Numbered from the stretch's first letter, positions 1 through 6,318 are shown. The stretch: DNA of 6,842 nt from JBDNBY01 sp039767595 (GCA_039767595.1 JBDNBY010000166.1:1-6842), one strand, 5' to 3'. Translations and numbers: made by a program. Notes: generated from the letters alone by a model not told the origin.

Positions 1-62
1 AAGACAGGTGTTCCAGCACCTAAACACGCGGCGCAGGCCACCAAAACGCGCATAAATTTCAT
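1..62 (-). CDS. Exported protein, N-terminal fragment (probable LolA by position)
   Basis: Only the first 20 codons lie in the window; the gene runs off the left edge. They read MKFMRVLVACAACLGAGTPV: a short basic start followed by a small, hydrophobic, Ala/Cys-rich stretch, which is the beginning of a Sec signal peptide. The ATG at 62 is supported by an AAAAAGGA ribosome binding site 8 nt upstream; an in-frame ATG at 53 is a possible alternative. The gene lies 84 bp downstream of ftsK on the same strand. In many proteobacteria ftsK is followed by lolA, the periplasmic chaperone that carries lipoproteins to the outer membrane, so LolA is the best guess. That identity rests on gene order alone, because the mature protein is not visible. 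Export is fairly certain; LolA is an inference. Confidence 0.55.
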   Translation of the reverse strand, partial: MKFMRVLVACAACLGAGTPV

Positions 63-70
63 GTTGTGCA

Positions 71-78
71 TCCTTTTT
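71..78 (-). promoter_or_regulatory. Ribosome binding site of the partial exported-protein gene
   Basis: On the minus strand AAAAAGGA ends 8 nt before the ATG at 62, a normal Shine-Dalgarno spacing. It supports reading the left edge as a real gene start. No convincing promoter was found in the 84-bp gap after ftsK, so read-through from ftsK is plausible. Confidence 0.6.
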
Positions 79-146
79 AGCCCCTTGAGCGTCGCATAAA
101 TTGGCAGATCTGTCACCTCACAGCCCCGCGAGAGCCGCGTGCGACT

Positions 147-3122
147 TTATTGCTCTGGCACGAGGATCTCACGTTTACCAACATGGTTTGCAGGGGAAAC
201 AAGGCTTTCTTCTTCCATTTGCTCCACCAAACGCGCGGCTTTGTTATAGCCGATCCCCAATTTACGCTGAATATAAGAGGTCGAGCATTTGCGATCTTTG
301 ATCACAATCGCCACCGCTTGATCATAGAGCGCATCTTCGCCGTTTGTATTGCCACCCAGACCCAAGACTGCGTCAATATCCGCAGATTTATCGTCATCTG
401 GACCACTCAGCACCGTATCGACATAGGTCGGCGGGCCATAGGCCTTGAGATGGTTGACCACTTCTTCGACTTCTTCATCGGCGACAAATGGGCCATGGCA
501 GCGCGTGATTTTACCGCCACCGGCCATGTGCAACATATCGCCCATGCCCAGCAACTGTTCGGCGCCCATTTCGCCCAAAATCGTCCGACTGTCGATTTTC
601 GAGGTCACTTGGAAGGATATCCGCGTTGGGAAGTTCGACTTTAGCGTACCAGTGATCACATCGACCGACGGGCGCTGCGTGGCCATGATCAAGTGAATAC
701 CCGACGCCCGCGCCATTTGCGCAAGGCGCTGCATGCAGGCCTCGATCTCTTTGCCGGCCACCATCATCAAATCCGCGACCTCGTCGACAATCACAACGAT
801 ATAGGGCATTTTTTCGGGGGCAAATTCTTCTGTCTCAAAGATGGGATCGCCGCTCTCTTCGTCAAACCCCGTCTGCATCGTGCGGCTAAACAACTCGCCT
901 TTGCTCAGGACCGCTTCGACTTTGGCGTTATATCCACCGATATTGCGCACGCCCATCTTGGACATCTTGCGATACCGCTCTTCCATTTCGCCAACGACCC
1001 ACTTGAGTGCGACAATGGCCTTTTTGGGATCTGTCACCACAGGGCTAAGCAAATGCGGAATACCATCATAGACGGACAATTCGAGCATTTTGGGATCCAC
1101 CATGATCAAGCGGCATTCCTCGGGTGTCAATTTATACAGCAGGGACAAGATCATCGTATTGATCGCCACAGACTTCCCCGATCCGGTCGTCCCGGCGATA
1201 AGCAAATGGGGCATCTTGGCCAGATCGGCCACGACCGGCTCGCCGCCGATATCCTTACCTAGGGCGAGAGGCAGCTTTTGCGATCCGCTTGTAAAGGCAT
1301 GACTGGCGAGCATTTCGCGGAACGCTACCATTTCGCGATTTTCATTCGGCAGTTCGATCCCAATCACCGACCGGCCCGGCACAGTCGAAACACGCGCTGA
1401 CAGGGCAGACATCGACCGCGCGATGTCATCGGCAAGGCTGATCACCCGCGATGCCTTAAGGCCCGGCGCAGGCTCAAGTTCATACATCGTCACCACTGGA
1501 CCCGGGCGCACATCGACAATCTCGCCTTTGACACCATAATCCTCGAGCACTCTCTCAAGTGCATTGGCATTCTCTTCTAATTCTTCGGGGCTCAGCTGAA
1601 GGCGCTGAACTGCATCAGCCGGCATCAGCAAATCAAGCGGTGGAAACTCATAGCCTGGGCGTTGATACACAGGTTGATGGGGCGCCGCTGTCTGCGCAGG
1701 GTGCGCCGAGGGGCGAAGGGGCCGCGCCGCAGGTGCCGGTGCAGGTTGGATCGGTTGTGACGGCGCATACGGATCCGCGGGTGCCATCGGCTGTGATGGA
1801 GGTACCGAGGCCTGCGCCGGATCAGCCTCAATCGGCCACGCTCCTGAAATCGACATCGCGCCAACGTTCACATGCGCAGAGGTAAAGGGCTGTTCAAATG
1901 TTTGCTGTGTCACATCGGCGGGCGCGCCCTGTGGCGCAGTCAATGACGGCGCAGTCAATGGTGGCACTTGAGATGGATCTTGGGGCAGGTCCTGACGGCG
2001 CCCTTTTGCCGATTTCACCGCATTTTTGATAAAGCTGAACGGGCCGCTGTCCATAGGGGCAGGTTCGCTTTGATCATAGGGTAGCACGGCCCCCTCGTTC
2101 GGATCGATAGGCAGTGGCGCGATTGGTTGGTGGCGATCTTTGCGCGCCTGCATCGCGCGAGCGATCTTGGCCTTGATCCGCTCATCTTTGCCATCTGTGA
2201 AATCTGAGATTGGCCGCTCTGGCAAAGTACGCTCGACCAATTCGGGCTGCGGGATTGGAACTTGTGAATAATCGACGGGATCTGGGGTAAAAGCTGCAGA
2301 GCGTGGCGCTTTGGGCAGGCCGGCCGTGCCGCCATATTGCGGAGATGTACCCACATTCGGCATCTGACCATAGGCCGCATGCGATGCCAAGCTGGATTGC
2401 GCTACCGGTGCCTGCGGCTGCGGCGTGCCGTAACCCTCAGTCATCTGGTTCATCGGGCGCGCTTGGGCCGCGCCGCCCGCCATCGACATCAGCCGATCAA
2501 AAGTAAAGAGTAAACTGCGCGTCAAAAAGCGAATGAATCCGCGGAACTCATCGCGCGACACCCCAAGCGCGCCCAGCGCCGTTGCAAGATACAAAACACC
2601 CAAAAGCAGCGACATCAGTTTAAACCCAAAGGCCGCCTGCACACTCACTTTGCCCATCAACACATTGAGGAAAACATCCCCCAATACACCGCCAAGCCCA
2701 TAGTCATAGCGCCATTCACTCATACCTTGGGTCGAGAGCGTCGCATAATAGAGCATCGCCAACGTCAAAGCAGGCAACAAAAATATCAACCCCGTCAAAA
2801 TGCGCCCAGCGCCGCGACTTAGGAAATACCGCCCGCCCCATACAATCAAAAAGATCGCCATGAACCGCGCAGAATAGCCGCCCCCTGCAGTTAAATATCC
2901 TGAGATTTCAGCCCCAAATCGACCAAGCCAATTTGACACACTCTCGCCCGTGTCGCCATTGATGGAATTCGGATCAAGCGGTGAGAACGACCACAACGCT
3001 AGCATGAGCGCAAAGCCCACGGCAAACAAGGCGACGCCAATCAGCTCTTTGCTGCGCCGCGCGAGGATCTCTTGAGTGTCTAAATCTAAAAGCGGATCTC
3101 GAGATTGCATTTGATAGGTCAT
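147..3122 (-). CDS. ftsK: DNA translocase FtsK
   Basis: Septum-anchored, ATP-driven DNA pump that moves chromosome ends out of the closing division plane and, in characterised relatives, activates XerCD recombination at dif. The protein has 991 residues. The N-terminal part (to about 190) carries about four membrane segments, near 27-45, 86-101, 109-127 and 165-187. Residues about 220-490 form a low-complexity Pro/Gln/Ala-rich linker. The motor follows: Walker A GTTGSGKS at 644-651 and Walker B IVVIVDE ending at D780/E781. The C-terminal winged-helix gamma domain (about 929-989) has the RKCSTSYIQRKLGIGYNKAA signature that in FtsK reads DNA orientation. All modules are present and no frame damage is seen. 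The ATG at 3122 overlaps the stop of the upstream aminotransferase gene (ATGA) and has an AGAGGGA site 8 nt before it, so translational coupling is likely. Ends with TAA. Confidence 0.97.
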   Translation of the reverse strand: MTYQMQSRDPLLDLDTQEILARRSKELIGVALFAVGFALMLALWSFSPLDPNSINGDTGESVSNWLGRFGAEISGYLTAGGGYSARFMAIFLIVWGGRYFLSRGAGRILTGLIFLLPALTLAMLYYATLSTQGMSEWRYDYGLGGVLGDVFLNVLMGKVSVQAAFGFKLMSLLLGVLYLATALGALGVSRDEFRGFIRFLTRSLLFTFDRLMSMAGGAAQARPMNQMTEGYGTPQPQAPVAQSSLASHAAYGQMPNVGTSPQYGGTAGLPKAPRSAAFTPDPVDYSQVPIPQPELVERTLPERPISDFTDGKDERIKAKIARAMQARKDRHQPIAPLPIDPNEGAVLPYDQSEPAPMDSGPFSFIKNAVKSAKGRRQDLPQDPSQVPPLTAPSLTAPQGAPADVTQQTFEQPFTSAHVNVGAMSISGAWPIEADPAQASVPPSQPMAPADPYAPSQPIQPAPAPAARPLRPSAHPAQTAAPHQPVYQRPGYEFPPLDLLMPADAVQRLQLSPEELEENANALERVLEDYGVKGEIVDVRPGPVVTMYELEPAPGLKASRVISLADDIARSMSALSARVSTVPGRSVIGIELPNENREMVAFREMLASHAFTSGSQKLPLALGKDIGGEPVVADLAKMPHLLIAGTTGSGKSVAINTMILSLLYKLTPEECRLIMVDPKMLELSVYDGIPHLLSPVVTDPKKAIVALKWVVGEMEERYRKMSKMGVRNIGGYNAKVEAVLSKGELFSRTMQTGFDEESGDPIFETEEFAPEKMPYIVVIVDEVADLMMVAGKEIEACMQRLAQMARASGIHLIMATQRPSVDVITGTLKSNFPTRISFQVTSKIDSRTILGEMGAEQLLGMGDMLHMAGGGKITRCHGPFVADEEVEEVVNHLKAYGPPTYVDTVLSGPDDDKSADIDAVLGLGGNTNGEDALYDQAVAIVIKDRKCSTSYIQRKLGIGYNKAARLVEQMEEESLVSPANHVGKREILVPEQ
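1933..1962. repeat. Tandem 15-bp duplication in the ftsK linker
   Basis: Two adjacent 15-bp units (ggcgcagtcaatgac and ggcgcagtcaatggt, 13 of 15 identical) lie within ftsK. Together they encode the LTAPSLTAP repeat near residues 389-397 of the low-complexity linker. It is in frame and looks like a recent slippage duplication in a region tolerant of length change. Confidence 0.7.
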
Positions 3123-4318
3123 CCTACATGTCCCTCTTGTACCATACAGTCACGCAATTGCTCGAGAGATGTTTGCAATTTCGTGTGATCTTCTTCGACC
3201 AAGGCCACGCGGATGAACCCTTGGCCTGGATTTTGCGCACCCTCGCCTTGGGCCAAATAGGCCCCAGGCAAGACGCGGATCCCCGTTCTTTGCCACAACG
3301 TCTTGGCCGCCTCTTCGCCGTCACGGACCCGCAGCCACAGGAAAAAACCCGCCTGCGGCCCCTCATACTCGGGGTATTGCGCAAAGATGCGATCTGCGAT
3401 GTTGTATTTCTCTTGGTATTTTGTGCGGTTCACCACCACATGATCATCATCGGCCCAAAGCGCCGCCGCTGCATGTTGCAATGGCATCGGCAAAGGCGCG
3501 CCCGAATAGGCCCGCAATTGGCGCATACGCGCAATCGACTGCACCCCGCCCGCCGCAAAACCAGAGCGTAACCCCGGCACATTAGAGCGTTTGGACAAGG
3601 ATTGGAAAATCACCACACGGTCAGGATCCGCACCCATATCTTGGGCCACTTTCATCGCCGAGACAGGGCGCGTGTGCCGATAGATATCGGCATAGCATTC
3701 GTCGGCAAAAATCTTAAAATCATACTGCTCGGCGCGGGAAATCAAATCGCGCAAATACGCCTCAGAGGCCACCGCCCCTTGCGGATTAGAGGGCGAGCAA
3801 ATGTAGAAAACTGTCGTGCGCGCATAATCTTGGGCACTGATAGCATCCAAATCTGGCAAATGCCCCGTCTGCGCCGTCGCAGGGACGGCCATCATCTGGG
3901 CCCCGACACTCAGCGCGGCGACCATGTACACTTGGTAAAATGGGTTGGGCATCAATACCAATGGCGTCTGGCCGTTTTTCGTCTCAGGTGCGAGGGCCAT
4001 CATCGCATTATAGAGCCCCTCTCGCGTGCCATTTAACGCGACAACTTGCTCTTGGGCATTCAATGTAAGGCCCGAGTGCGCCCCCAACATCGTGCCAATC
4101 GCCTCTAGCAGCTCTGGCATGCCCTCATTGACAGGGTAATTGTTGAACCCGCTGGAATGTTGATGAATGACCTCTGGGACAAAGTCGGGAAAACGATGTT
4201 TCGGCTCGCCAATGGTCATATGCACGGCGGGGCCGCCGGCCTCAATTGGATCAAGCAACGCCCGCAACCGCGGAAACGCATAAGGGGGCAGTTTGGACAA
4301 CCGCTCTGGAAACATCAT
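3119..4318 (-). CDS. dapC: DapC-type N-succinyldiaminopimelate aminotransferase
   Basis: PLP-dependent fold-type I aminotransferase, 399 residues from the chosen start. As DapC it would exchange the amino group between glutamate and N-succinyl-2-amino-6-ketopimelate in the succinylase route to meso-diaminopimelate and lysine, in the cytoplasm. Visible signatures in order: TIGEPKH (35-41), LNGTREGLY (95-103, phosphate-binding region), PNPFYQVY (124-131), SPSNPQG with Asn178, FADECY with Asp206 and Tyr209, SLSKRSNVPGLRSGF with PLP lysine K243, and a late Arg370 that should bind the substrate carboxylate. The SLSKRSNVPGLRSGF and PNPFYQ motifs match succinyldiaminopimelate transaminases well; a related class I aminotransferase of other specificity remains possible. 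An open frame extends to a TTG at 4330, but a GAGG site 6 nt before the ATG at 4318 supports the shorter form. The ATG at 4315 is a further alternative. Its stop overlaps the ftsK start by 4 bp. Confidence 0.8.
   Translation of the reverse strand: MMFPERLSKLPPYAFPRLRALLDPIEAGGPAVHMTIGEPKHRFPDFVPEVIHQHSSGFNNYPVNEGMPELLEAIGTMLGAHSGLTLNAQEQVVALNGTREGLYNAMMALAPETKNGQTPLVLMPNPFYQVYMVAALSVGAQMMAVPATAQTGHLPDLDAISAQDYARTTVFYICSPSNPQGAVASEAYLRDLISRAEQYDFKIFADECYADIYRHTRPVSAMKVAQDMGADPDRVVIFQSLSKRSNVPGLRSGFAAGGVQSIARMRQLRAYSGAPLPMPLQHAAAALWADDDHVVVNRTKYQEKYNIADRIFAQYPEYEGPQAGFFLWLRVRDGEEAAKTLWQRTGIRVLPGAYLAQGEGAQNPGQGFIRVALVEEDHTKLQTSLEQLRDCMVQEGHVG
3131..3137 (-). promoter_or_regulatory. Ribosome binding site of ftsK, inside the upstream gene
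   Basis: AGAGGGA on the minus strand ends 8 nt before the ftsK ATG and lies within the last codons of the aminotransferase gene. It fixes the ftsK start at 3122 and lets ribosomes finishing the upstream gene re-initiate. Confidence 0.65.
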
Positions 4319-4324
4319 GTTTAG

Positions 4325-4328
4325 CCTC
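4325..4328 (-). promoter_or_regulatory. Ribosome binding site deciding the aminotransferase start
   Basis: The minus strand reads TTGAGGCTAAACATG: GAGG with a 6-nt spacer before the ATG at 4318. The longer frame would start at the TTG that forms part of this site and has no good Shine-Dalgarno of its own. The module is nearly identical to the ccrM start, TTGAGGCAGAACATG. Confidence 0.65.
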
Positions 4329-4335
4329 AACAGAT

Positions 4336-4350
4336 GGGCTCTTGCGGCCC
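4336..4350. repeat. Short GGGC/GCCC inverted repeat near the aminotransferase start
   Basis: GGGC at 4336-4339 pairs with GCCC at 4347-4350 across a 7-nt loop, and the plus strand then reads TTTT. It looks like a weak terminator for plus-strand transcripts, but no plus-strand gene precedes it. In the minus-strand mRNA it would sit 7 nt upstream of the aminotransferase ribosome binding site. Confidence 0.35.
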
Positions 4351-4364
4351 TTTTCTTGTGTGTA

Positions 4365-4394
4365 AGACGGCATAGACCACAAGTCTAGCCGTCT
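4365..4394 (-). other. Strong hairpin in the ccrM-aminotransferase intergenic region
   Basis: AGACGGC (4365-4371) pairs with GCCGTCT (4388-4394), and TAGAC (4373-4377) with GTCTA (4383-4387), around a 5-nt loop with one bulged base at 4372. That gives 12 base pairs. In the minus-strand transcript the stem can extend by a G-U pair and further pairs outward. No T run follows on either strand, so it is not a classical intrinsic terminator. An mRNA stability or processing element, or a factor-dependent terminator, are alternatives. Confidence 0.6.
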
Positions 4395-4411
4395 CACCCA
4401 AAATCAACGTT

Positions 4412-4455
4412 GTTTGGGCATAAGGTGACGCTTTGGCCACAACATATGCCCAAAC
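4412..4455 (-). other. 11-bp perfect inverted repeat just after ccrM
   Basis: GTTTGGGCATA (4412-4422) is perfectly complementary to TATGCCCAAAC (4445-4455), with a 22-nt spacer. It begins 8 nt past the ccrM stop codon, where a 3' end structure would sit. In the minus-strand transcript only a short U run (GAUUUUGGG) lies farther downstream, so intrinsic termination is uncertain; 3' end protection or partial termination between ccrM and the aminotransferase gene is plausible. Confidence 0.5.
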
Positions 4456-4463
4456 TCTTGGGA

Positions 4464-5579
4464 TCAATTCGCCCGTGTTTCGGCCATTTCCGCGCGGATT
4501 TGTTGGCGCAGCAGATCGATTGGGATCTGCTTTCCGTCGCGGTTAAAGCACCAATAGGTCCATCCATTACAGCTTGGCGCGCCTTCGAGTTTGGCGCCCA
4601 CTTGGTGAATAGAGCCGCGCACGTCATCGCCGACCAATGTGCCATCTGCGCGCACTTTGGCTTTGTGGCGGCCGTTCATTGACCAAAGCTCTTCGCCAGG
4701 GCGCAGCATGCCACGCTCGACCAATTGGCCAAAGGGCACGCGGGGCTCGGCACGTTTGGAGGTACTCACTTCAATTGCCTCTGCGGAATAGGGCCGCACA
4801 TCTTTGATCCGCGCCTCGGCGACTTTGCGGTATTTCTCTTCACGCTCGATCCCAATAAAGGAGCGACCGAGCATTTTCGCCACGGCCCCTGTGGTGCCCG
4901 TTCCAAAAAACGGATCAAGGATCACATCCCCTGGATTTGACGCCCCCACGATCACACGGTGCAAGAGGCTCTCTGGCTTTTGCGTCGGATGCGCTTTATC
5001 GCCGTTTTCATCCTTGAGACGCTCATGCCCATTACAAATCGGCAGCACCCAGTCAGAGCGCATTTGAATACCCTCGTTCAGGGATTTCAGCGCCTCGTAA
5101 TTGAACGTGTATTTGCCGCCTTCAGATTTAGAGGCCCAGATCATCGTCTCATGCGCATTGGTCAGACGTTTGCCGCGAAAATTCGGCATCGGGTTGGATT
5201 TACGCCAGACAACGTCATTGAGGATCCAAAACCCCTCGTCTTGCAAGGCGGCCCCCACGCGAAAGATATTGTGATACGATCCAATCACCCAAAGCGCACC
5301 ATTGGGCTTGAGAATGCGGCGCGCGGCGGCCAGCCACTGGCGCGTGAATTTATCATAGGCCGCGAAGGACGCGAATTGATCCCATGCATCATCCACAGCA
5401 TCCACTTTTGAGCTATCGGGACGATGAAGATCGCCGCGCAGCTGCAAATTATACGGCGGATCAGCAAAGATAAGATCGACGGAGTTTTCAGGCAGGCTTT
5501 GCATCACTTCGATGCAATCGCCCGCAATAATGCTATTAAGCGGGAGCTTTGCGCTCCGCTTTGCGGTTTTTACTGTCAT
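4464..5579 (-). CDS. ccrM: Cell-cycle adenine DNA methyltransferase CcrM (GANTC)
   Basis: N6-adenine DNA methyltransferase, 371 residues from the chosen start. The family transfers a methyl group from S-adenosylmethionine to the A of GANTC and marks replication state in alphaproteobacteria. Motif IV DPPY is at 40-43 and the AdoMet-binding motif DPFFGTGTTG at 222-231. That order, with the variable region between, defines beta-group enzymes such as CcrM. The extra C-terminal domain (about 280-345, with VPFGQLVERGMLRPGEELWS and NGWTYW) is the family hallmark. The frame runs up to an ATG at 5618, adding 13 residues, but that ATG lacks a ribosome binding site. GAGG lies 6 nt before the ATG at 5579, which I prefer. 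The upstream region holds three GANTC sites, suggesting the enzyme affects its own promoter. It lies downstream of rnhB and upstream of the DapC-type gene on the same strand. Confidence 0.95.
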   Translation of the reverse strand: MTVKTAKRSAKLPLNSIIAGDCIEVMQSLPENSVDLIFADPPYNLQLRGDLHRPDSSKVDAVDDAWDQFASFAAYDKFTRQWLAAARRILKPNGALWVIGSYHNIFRVGAALQDEGFWILNDVVWRKSNPMPNFRGKRLTNAHETMIWASKSEGGKYTFNYEALKSLNEGIQMRSDWVLPICNGHERLKDENGDKAHPTQKPESLLHRVIVGASNPGDVILDPFFGTGTTGAVAKMLGRSFIGIEREEKYRKVAEARIKDVRPYSAEAIEVSTSKRAEPRVPFGQLVERGMLRPGEELWSMNGRHKAKVRADGTLVGDDVRGSIHQVGAKLEGAPSCNGWTYWCFNRDGKQIPIDLLRQQIRAEMAETRAN

Positions 5580-5585
5580 GTTCTG

Positions 5586-5589
5586 CCTC
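5586..5589 (-). promoter_or_regulatory. Ribosome binding site deciding the ccrM start
   Basis: The minus strand reads TTGAGGCAGAACATG, with GAGG 6 nt before the ATG at 5579. The upstream in-frame ATG at 5618 has nothing comparable, so the shorter protein is preferred. The site directly abuts a run of seven T's. Confidence 0.7.
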
Positions 5590-5612
5590 AAAAAAATTGG
5601 CGCTTTTTGCGC
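5590..5612 (-). terminator. Terminator-like hairpin with T7 tract before ccrM
   Basis: On the minus strand GCGC-AAAAA-GCGC is followed by CAA and then seven T's, the outline of an intrinsic terminator. The stem is only four G-C pairs, so its strength is doubtful. It could end rnhB transcripts. Because it also lies downstream of the candidate ccrM promoter and just before the ribosome binding site, it could instead attenuate ccrM itself. Confidence 0.35.
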
Positions 5613-5629
5613 TCTCATTGATGGGGACC

Positions 5630-5658
5630 AACATGAGTCAAAACTGATTCGCAGTCAA
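5630..5658 (-). promoter_or_regulatory. Candidate ccrM promoter
   Basis: On the minus strand TTGACT (5658-5653, five of six to the -35 consensus) is followed by a 17-nt spacer and CATGTT (5635-5630, three of six to the -10 consensus). A second TTGACT lies at 5641-5636, offset by 17 bp, with a poor -10 candidate. One GANTC site falls inside the spacer, one touches the -10 box, and a third lies 10 bp upstream of the -35. No TTAA-N7-TTAA CtrA-type site is visible here. Confidence 0.45.
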
Positions 5659-5673
5659 TTTCTTTTTCGAATC
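5635..5673. promoter_or_regulatory. Cluster of three GANTC methylation sites upstream of ccrM
   Basis: GAGTC at 5635-5639, GATTC at 5646-5650 and GAATC at 5669-5673, all between rnhB and ccrM. Reading the whole window I found only two others (2535-2539 in ftsK and 6143-6147 in rnhB). Site starts are 11 and 23 bp apart, close to one and two helical turns. GANTC is the CcrM target, and GcrA is known to act at methylated GANTC promoters in Caulobacter. Confidence 0.8.
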
Positions 5674-5679
5674 AGGGTG

Positions 5680-6306
5680 TTATTTTTCACTCAAACACAA
5701 GATGTTGTGTACTGGCTTGAACGAACACCTATGATGCGGCGTGATCCCGTGCGTCTGTAGCCCCGCCAAATGCACTTTGGTCGGATAGCCAGCATTTTGC
5801 GCCCACCCATAGTGTGGATGGTCTTGATCCAGCCGGCGCATGATGCGGTCACGCTCTTCTTTGGCTAAAATGGACGCCGCCGCAATTGATAACGACCGCG
5901 CATCTCCTTTGACCACGGCCTGTGCCTCGATGCCTAAATCCTTGGGCACCCGGTTGCCATCAATCAGCGCGGCCTGCACATCAGGGCCCAGCGCAATGAT
6001 GGCACGGCGCATCGCCAACAGGCTGGCATGCAAAATATTCAACTCATCAATTTCGGCCACTGTGGCATGGGCGACGGCCCACCGACTGAGATCTTTGATC
6101 TCCGGCTCGAGCGCCGCGCGCCGTTTTGCCGACAGTTTTTTGGAATCCGCCAAACCACTGGGGATCTGCGGGCCCAAAATCACCGCCGCAGCCGTCACGG
6201 GCCCTGCCAACGGGCCGCGTCCCACCTCATCAACACCTGCAATCACGTTGAACCCTTGTTGTCTGAGCTGCGTCTCAAAGTTCAAATTTGCATCAAACTG
6301 TTCCAT
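5680..6306 (-). CDS. rnhB: Ribonuclease HII
   Basis: Type 2 ribonuclease H, 208 residues from the chosen start. It cuts the RNA strand of RNA-DNA hybrids and incises at single ribonucleotides in DNA, starting ribonucleotide excision repair. Visible signatures: GVDEVGRGPLAGPV with metal ligands Asp26 and Glu27, DSKKLS (54-59), IDGNRVP with Asp116, KGDARSLSIAAASILAKEERDR with the last metal ligand Asp153, and the C-terminal HRCSFKPV. All four expected acidic active-site residues are present and the length is normal. The open frame reaches a GTG at 6348, adding 14 residues, but that codon has no ribosome binding site. The ATG at 6306 follows a purine-rich GGAGAAGGGAAG stretch at a slightly long spacing. 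The short tail after SFKPV (HNILCLSEK) is unremarkable. It is divergent from the Hint-like gene. Confidence 0.95.
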   Translation of the reverse strand: MEQFDANLNFETQLRQQGFNVIAGVDEVGRGPLAGPVTAAAVILGPQIPSGLADSKKLSAKRRAALEPEIKDLSRWAVAHATVAEIDELNILHASLLAMRRAIIALGPDVQAALIDGNRVPKDLGIEAQAVVKGDARSLSIAAASILAKEERDRIMRRLDQDHPHYGWAQNAGYPTKVHLAGLQTHGITPHHRCSFKPVHNILCLSEK

Positions 6307-6308
6307 AT

Positions 6309-6318
6309 AAGACGTCTT
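6309..6318. repeat. 10-bp palindrome before the rnhB start
   Basis: AAGACGTCTT is a perfect palindrome between the purine-rich ribosome binding region and the rnhB ATG at 6306. It has no loop, so it is more credible as a protein-binding site than as an RNA hairpin, and it may be chance. Confidence 0.4.

Noticed and set aside
98..116. GTGACA as a -35 box for the partial left-edge gene, and the palindrome cagatctg at 105-112
   Set aside because: No acceptable -10 follows at normal spacing, and an 8-bp palindrome alone is not informative.
2054..2320. GGGCAGGT/GGGCAGGC sequences resembling the E. coli KOPS motif GGGNAGGG, inside ftsK
   Set aside because: Each misses a position, the orienting motif of this lineage is not known to me, and such G-rich octamers are expected by chance.
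3128..3571. Plus-strand open frame of 147 codons opposite the aminotransferase gene
   Set aside because: Antisense shadow of a well-supported gene, with no ribosome binding site or recognisable protein; the same holds for the other long antisense frames opposite ftsK, ccrM and rnhB.
4394..4645. Minus-strand 83-codon frame overlapping the end of ccrM and the intergenic hairpins
   Set aside because: Mostly an alternative frame of ccrM, with no domain pattern; the hairpins explain the non-coding part better.
5535..5538. TTAA as a possible CtrA half-site for ccrM
   Set aside because: It is inside the ccrM coding region, no second half-site lies 7 bp away, and the intergenic region has no TTAA.
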